Positions 59,151-64,000 of a stretch of DNA of 64,000 nucleotides are shown here, piece after piece (positions within the stretch are counted from its first letter, which is position 1; each line of letters starts with the position of its first letter). Made by a program: the position numbers and the translations under genes. The notes below the pieces were generated by a model that saw nothing but the letters and a program-made list of their open reading frames with translations, was not told where the DNA came from and searched no databases. Source of the stretch: Tomitella biformata AHU 1821 (GTDB taxonomy: Bacteria; Actinomycetota; Actinomycetes; Mycobacteriales; Mycobacteriaceae); the NCBI RefSeq assembly GCF_000524475.1, contig NZ_BAVQ01000083.1, forward strand, positions 173,838-237,837, read 5' to 3'.

Positions 59151-59445
59151 CGGCGATCAGCCTCCACGAGTCGGATAAGTGCCTGCCGAAGAGGGATCGA
59201 CGGCTCGCCTACCGTAGCTGGACGGAACGCTGCGTTGGGTGGACTTCCGCACCGACACAGCCTGGGTTGCGCACGTCGGCCACATCGTCCACGCCGCTCA
59301 CCCGATCTGCTTGCTCAAGTAGGCCGACATGGAGGACACAGCAGCTCCCTCCCGACGGCGGGCAGCAGCGTCTGGGGAGGCGAAAGTCATCCTCCTACCG
59401 ACTGCGTGGACCGCCACGTTGTGAGCAACGACCAACGCGGCGGGG

Positions 59446-59568
59446 CTATCCGGCGGGTATTGACCCTTCTGTCACTGGACCGCTGCCGTTTCGAGATTGG
59501 ACGGATCGCCCGTTGGCATTGTCGCTAGGTACGCGGACGTAGATGAGGGCTCTTAGCGGGACGGTCAT
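59446..59568 (-). pseudogene. Fragment resembling the N-terminus of a serine recombinase
   Basis: The 40-codon frame begins MTVPLRALIYVRVPSDNANG, continuing RSVQSR. This matches the start of large serine integrases and resolvases (RALIYVRVSxD, then RSVxxQ), but the catalytic Ser after YVRV is Pro and the similarity ends after about 26 residues. It starts 27 bases inside the right junction of the insert and points inward, the usual place of an integrase gene. The rest of 59151-59445 holds only short frames that I cannot identify. Confidence 0.45.
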
Positions 59569-59594
59569 AGTAGAGGAGTTTAGATCACAATTAG

Positions 59595-59831
59595 ACGCCT
59601 TCGACGTGATCTACTACCAGATTCCTCGACTCCACGCGCGGCCGGCTGTACGGGCTGTACCTGCACGGCAATGAGGGCACGGAGGGGGCGGAGCGTGCCG
59701 TCGGTGCCATCGCCACCTGCCTCGGCTGGGCGAAGGCCGCGGATTATATCGTCGCGTCCAACAAGCCCACTAAGGACGACCTTGGGGCGTGCTGGGAGCT
59801 CGGCGCGACGGTGGCCGTGCAGTTCGCTTAA
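59595..59831 (+). pseudogene. 3' half of the native flavodoxin-like gene, with a frameshift
   Basis: Continues the gene split at 56294: AFDVIYYQI, then, after one extra C at 59624-59625, LDSTRGRLYGLYLHGNEG, ending KPTKDDLGACWELGATVAVQ and TAA at 59829-59831. The extra base shifts the frame, so even precise loss of the insert would not restore the gene. This suggests the insertion is old enough for the remnant to decay. Confidence 0.88.
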
Positions 59832-59834
59832 GCA

Positions 59835-59861
59835 AGCCCCCGGCGATATCCGTCGGGGGCT
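59835..59861. terminator. Hairpin between the flavodoxin remnant and the SRPBCC gene
   Basis: AGCCCCCGGCG (59835-59845) pairs with CGTCGGGGGCT (59851-59861) with one G-T pair and a five-base loop. It lies between two convergent stops. Confidence 0.7.
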
Positions 59862-59876
59862 GACTTATGCGGATGG

Positions 59877-60314
59877 CTACTTGCCGCCCTCGATCCACTT
59901 CTTGAGGCCCTTGGTGGCCACCTCGATGCCGGACTTCTGAGCCTTCTTCACGATGAACCCGGGCAGCGGGATCTTCAGATCGATGGTCAGGTCGAAATCG
60001 GCCTTGGTGCCATTGGCGGTCGGCGTGAGAACATAGCCGCCCTCCTGCGTCTTCTGCTGCGTGCTCTCGACCAGCGACCACTTGACGGACTCGTTGCCGT
60101 TCCACGTGTACTCGACCACCTGCTCATCCGTCACCCCGACGACCGAGATCACCATGCGCACGCGGTTGGGCCGGCCGTCCTCGTGGCGGGACTCAACGGT
60201 CGCGCTCCGGTGCGGGCCCGACCACTTCGGCATGTCCTCGATGGCCGCCAACGCGTCCATCACCTCCGCCGGAGTCGCCTTGATCTCGATGTCTGCCTGG
60301 CCATGGGTTGCCAT
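59877..60314 (-). CDS. SRPBCC/polyketide-cyclase-like protein
   Basis: A 145-residue START/Bet v1-like protein: ADIEIKATPAEVMDALAAIE, MPKWSGPHRSATVESRHEDG and a C-terminal helix KSGIEVATKGLKKWIEG. Proteins of this kind bind hydrophobic ligands in a deep cavity; the ligand is unknown. It is divergent from thyX. Confidence 0.82.
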   Translation of the reverse strand: MATHGQADIEIKATPAEVMDALAAIEDMPKWSGPHRSATVESRHEDGRPNRVRMVISVVGVTDEQVVEYTWNGNESVKWSLVESTQQKTQEGGYVLTPTANGTKADFDLTIDLKIPLPGFIVKKAQKSGIEVATKGLKKWIEGGK

Positions 60315-60451
60315 TGATATCCCTAACTGGTCTGAGGATCATCCGTTCGGTGCATTGAATCACGAAGCCCGCCGCGCCAGGGTTCGACACTGGCAAACCG
60401 TCGCTAACCCGTGCCATTAGGCTGGGACCCAATCGCCAACGAGGAGTATTT

Positions 60452-61204
60452 GTGCCGAAGACAGTGCCACTGGACGTGCAACTGGTCGCCAAGACCGAGT
60501 TCTTCACCCCCCCGGAGGTGCCCTGGTCGACAGACGCCGACGGCGGAGAGGCGTTGGCGGAGTTCGCAGGTCGCGCCTGCTACCAGAGCTGGGACAAGCC
60601 GAACCCGCGGACTGCCACCAACGAGGGGTATCTACGGCACATTCTCGAAGTCGGGCATATGTCCGTGTTCGAGCACGCCAGCGTCAGTTTTTACATCACG
60701 GGGCTATCTCGGTCCTGCACCCACGAATTGATCCGGCACCGCCACTTCTCCTTCTCCCAACTGTCCCAGCGCTATGTTCCGGAGCACGACGCGAATGTGG
60801 TGCCGCCGCCTGCCATTGTGGGGGACCCAGAGCTCGAGGCGCTGTTCCTCGACGCCACCGAGGCCAGCCGGGACGCGTACGGGAAGCTCCTGGACGCGCT
60901 CGAGCGGAAGTTCGCGGACGTGCCCAACGCGATCCTGCGGCGCAAGCAGGCGCGCCAGGCGGCGCGGTCGGTGCTGCCGAACGCCACGGAGACTCGCCTC
61001 GTCGTCACCGGGAACCTGCGCACCTGGCGGCACTTCATCGCCATGCGGGCCACCGAGCACGCCGATGTGGAGATGCGCCAACTCGCCATCGAGTGCCTGC
61101 GCCAGCTGATGGCGGTGGCCCCCACGGTGTTCGGCGATTTCGACATCGCCACGCTTGCCGACGGCACCGAGGTCGCCACGAGCACGTATGTCACCGAGGG
61201 CTGA
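60452..61204 (+). CDS. thyX: Flavin-dependent thymidylate synthase ThyX
   Basis: Makes dTMP from dUMP with FAD, methylene-tetrahydrofolate and NADPH. The 250 residues contain the ThyX motif [17 protein letters not shown], plus [16 protein letters not shown] and [20 protein letters not shown]. The GTG at 60452 follows GAGGAG. It lies upstream of dapA as in M. tuberculosis. Confidence 0.97.
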   Translation: MPKTVPLDVQLVAKTEFFTPPEVPWSTDADGGEALAEFAGRACYQSWDKPNPRTATNEGYLRHILEVGHMSVFEHASVSFYITGLSRSCTHELIRHRHFSFSQLSQRYVPEHDANVVPPPAIVGDPELEALFLDATEASRDAYGKLLDALERKFADVPNAILRRKQARQAARSVLPNATETRLVVTGNLRTWRHFIAMRATEHADVEMRQLAIECLRQLMAVAPTVFGDFDIATLADGTEVATSTYVTEG

Positions 61205-61281
61205 GCCGGCCGCGCCGAAGGCCGGACTGGGCCAATCCGGGTGTGTGGCTGACAATCGGCCGTTGCCAACAGGTAGCGTAG

Positions 61282-62193
<912 letters not shown>

Positions 62194-63966
62194 ATGAGTA
62201 GTAGCAAGGGTCGGCAGCGGCCATCACGGCCGTCGAATAATGCGCGGAAGGGCTCCGGACCGGCGACCAGCTCCGCGCCGATGGCGCGGCTCGGGAGCCC
62301 GCCGAAGCTGCCCAAGAACGGCCTGCGGGTCGTGGCGCTGGGCGGCATCGGCGAAATCGGCCGCAACATGACGGTCTTCGAGTACCGCGGAAAACTGCTG
62401 ATCGTGGACTGCGGCGTGCTCTTCCCCGAGGACCAGCAGCCCGGTGTGGACCTGATCCTCCCGGACTTCTCGTACATTGAGGACCGGATGGACGACGTCG
62501 AGGCGGTGATCCTCACGCACGGGCATGAGGACCACATCGGCGCGATTCCGTTCCTGCTGCGTCTGCGTGATGACATCCCCATCATCGGCGCCCAGTTCAC
62601 CCTCGCGCTGATCGCCGCCAAGTGCCGCGAGCACCGCCAGCAGCCGAAGTTGGTGCTGGTCACCGAGGGCGAGAAGACCACCCACGGCAACTTCGAGTGC
62701 GAGTACTTCGCCGTCAACCACTCCATCCCGGACGCCCTGGCGATCGCCATCCGCACCCCGGGCGGGACCGTGCTGCACACCGGCGACATCAAGCTGGATC
62801 AGCTGCCCCTCGACGGCCGGCTGACCGACCTCGGTGGGTTCTCCCGCTTGGGCGACGAGGGCGTCGACCTGTTCCTGGTGGACTCCACCAACGCCGAGGT
62901 CCCCGGGTTCGTGACGCCGGAGCGCGAGATCGGCGCGGTCCTCGACAACGTCATCGGCAAGGCGACACAGCGCGTCATCGTCGCGTCGTTCGCCAGCCAT
63001 GTGCACCGCATCCAGCAGATCGTGGATGTCGCGCACCGCTACAAGCGCCGCGTCGTGTTCGTCGGCCGCTCCATGGTGCGCAACATGGCGATCGCCGAGG
63101 ACCTCGGCTACCTGAAGATGCCTCCGGGCGTCGAGGTGGACATCGACACCGCGGCAGGCTTGGGCGACGACAAGGTCGTGCTGGTCTCCACCGGCTCCCA
63201 GGGCGAGCCCTTCTCGGCGCTCTCCCGGATGGCCCGCGGCGACCACCGTCAGATCAACATCCGTGCGGACGACCTGGTGATCCTGGCATCCTCGCTGATC
63301 CCCGGCAATGAGAACTCCGTGTTCGCCGTCGTCAACGCGCTCTCCAAGCGCGGCGCCGCCGTCGTGACCCAGCAGAATGCGAAGGTCCACGTCTCCGGCC
63401 ACGCCTCCGCTGGCGAGCTGCTCTACCTCTACAACGCGGTGCGCCCGAAGAACGCGATGCCCGTGCACGGCGAGTGGCGCCACCTGCGCGCCAACGCCGC
63501 GCTGGCCGCCGCCACCGGTATCCCGGAGGAGCGGATCATGCTGGCTGAAGATGGTGTCGTCGTCGACCTTGTCGATGGTGTCGCGACGATCACCGGCCAG
63601 GTCCCCGTCGGCATGGTGTACGTCGATGGGCTCTCGGTGGGCGATGTGGGCGAGTCCACGCTGTCGGACCGTCTGGTTCTGGGGGAGGGCGGGTTCATCT
63701 CGATCTCCGTCGTCGTGGACCGGACGACCGGCCGCGCCGTCAGCACCCCGCAGGTCGTTGGTCGCGGCTTCTCCGACGACCCGAAGGCGTTGCGCGAGGC
63801 GGTCGCCGTCGTCGAGAAGGAACTGAACAACCTCGCCGCGGAGGGCATCTCTGATACCCACCGCATCGCACAGAACCTGCGCCGCGTGGTGGGCCGCTGG
63901 GTAGCGGAGAAGTACCGCCGTCGCCCCATGATCGTGCCGACCGTGATCGCGGTCGATCAGCACTAA
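62194..63966 (+). CDS. rnj: Ribonuclease J
   Basis: Metallo-beta-lactamase-fold exo/endoribonuclease for rRNA maturation and mRNA decay; 590 residues. The zinc motif is ILTHGHEDHIGAIPFL, then VNHSIPDALAI, GDIKLDQLP and the beta-CASP motifs (STGSQGEPFSALSRMARGDH, HVSGHASAGELLYLYN). The ATG at 62194 directly follows the dapA stop, and the end of dapA (GGCAGGGG) may supply the ribosome-binding site. Confidence 0.96.
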   Translation: MSSSKGRQRPSRPSNNARKGSGPATSSAPMARLGSPPKLPKNGLRVVALGGIGEIGRNMTVFEYRGKLLIVDCGVLFPEDQQPGVDLILPDFSYIEDRMDDVEAVILTHGHEDHIGAIPFLLRLRDDIPIIGAQFTLALIAAKCREHRQQPKLVLVTEGEKTTHGNFECEYFAVNHSIPDALAIAIRTPGGTVLHTGDIKLDQLPLDGRLTDLGGFSRLGDEGVDLFLVDSTNAEVPGFVTPEREIGAVLDNVIGKATQRVIVASFASHVHRIQQIVDVAHRYKRRVVFVGRSMVRNMAIAEDLGYLKMPPGVEVDIDTAAGLGDDKVVLVSTGSQGEPFSALSRMARGDHRQINIRADDLVILASSLIPGNENSVFAVVNALSKRGAAVVTQQNAKVHVSGHASAGELLYLYNAVRPKNAMPVHGEWRHLRANAALAAATGIPEERIMLAEDGVVVDLVDGVATITGQVPVGMVYVDGLSVGDVGESTLSDRLVLGEGGFISISVVVDRTTGRAVSTPQVVGRGFSDDPKALREAVAVVEKELNNLAAEGISDTHRIAQNLRRVVGRWVAEKYRRRPMIVPTVIAVDQH

Positions 63967-63987
63967 ACCGTGTGTGGGCAGTGTGGC

Positions 63988-63999
63988 GGGGGGGGGGGG
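63988..63999. repeat. Run of 12 G
   Basis: A homopolymer of 12 G follows the rnj stop by 21 bases at the very end of the window. It could be a true simple repeat or a sequencing artefact. Confidence 0.7.
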
Positions 64000-64000
64000 T

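Larger units (their letters stand above)
56295..59594. mobile_element. About 3.3-kb insertion in the flavodoxin gene, carrying an intact copy of its target
   Basis: The two halves of the native gene fit together at this interval: the left part ends in CTCAAGCA and the right part begins ACGCCTTCGACG, which joins to the expected KHAFD. The inserted DNA is visibly poorer in G+C than its flanks. It holds a small membrane-anchored gene, a full-length diverged copy of the flavodoxin gene, a 625-codon gene on the minus strand and a fragment like the N-terminus of a serine recombinase 27 bases from the right junction. No transposase and no clear terminal inverted repeats were seen. Any target duplication is at most one or two bases. 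Confidence 0.75.

Noticed and set aside
59013..59528. Plus-strand frame of 171 codons over the start of the 625-codon gene and the insert's right part
   Set aside because: Its composition is Arg/Ser-rich as in shadow frames, it overlaps the better-supported minus-strand gene and has no ribosome-binding site.
56295..59594. Possible terminal inverted repeats (TTGTAGCTAAC at left, TTGTGATCTAAAC at right, inverted)
   Set aside because: Only weak similarity with gaps, not at the exact ends; could easily occur by chance.

Overview
The window is about 67% G+C by eye and its gene order matches the chromosomal core of mycolic-acid Actinobacteria (Mycobacteriales). The run rpsB-tsf-pyrH-frr-cdsA-rlmN-dxr-rip1-ispG-GNAT-PBP-map, then mtr-mqo-cysG/cobA-MFS-proS-rimP-nusA-ylxR-infB-rbfA-nrnA-MATE, then pptT-truB-mntR-ribF-rpsO-pnp-pepR-dapB, then thyX-dapA-rnj follows the Mycobacterium tuberculosis block from about Rv2890c down to Rv2752c. 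A mycothione reductase, a PptT-type phosphopantetheinyl transferase, a SigF/RsbW pair and many leaderless-looking starts fit that group. The genus cannot be fixed from the sequence alone.

Layout. 1-3396: end of the anti-sigma factor gene rsbW/usfX, sigF, a DUF5709 gene, a flavin-reductase-like gene, decayed pieces of otsA and of a HemK-like methyltransferase, and a tiny DUF6131 membrane protein with a SigF-type promoter. 3397-7000: SUMF1-like protein, Bcr/CflA exporter, xerC, M23 protein. 7335-18367: translation, nucleotide, phospholipid and MEP isoprenoid genes (rpsB to ispG) and a GNAT enzyme. 18422-25289: a class B penicillin-binding lipoprotein, a beta-lactamase-fold lipoprotein lacking the catalytic residues, galKT, map and an alpha/beta-hydrolase-like protein. 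25374-35140: redox and metabolic genes and proS. 35184-37358: an accessory nuclease-like gene between two copies of a hairpin repeat, and a DUF4439/lipoprotein pair. 37562-46657: the rimP-nusA-ylxR-infB-rbfA-nrnA cluster, a MATE transporter and a phosphoesterase. 46654-56073: pptT, truB, mntR, ribF, rpsO, pnp, pepR, dapB and a membrane protein. 59877-63966: SRPBCC protein, thyX, dapA, rnj.

The most unusual segment is 56073-59831. A conserved flavodoxin-like gene (Rv2771c type) is split by about 3.3 kb of foreign-looking DNA. The insert carries a complete, diverged copy of the same gene, a small membrane-anchored protein, a 625-residue unknown protein with a degenerate nuclease-like core, and at its right edge what looks like the N-terminus of a serine recombinase. 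The 3' remnant of the host gene also has a one-base frameshift, so the internal copy appears to have replaced the original.

A second theme is long palindromes placed between convergent gene pairs, including a perfect 64-bp palindrome after rlmN. They are probably bidirectional terminators, and some seem to belong to a dispersed repeat family. A third theme is pseudo-enzymes: four proteins keep a catalytic fold but lack one or more expected catalytic residues.
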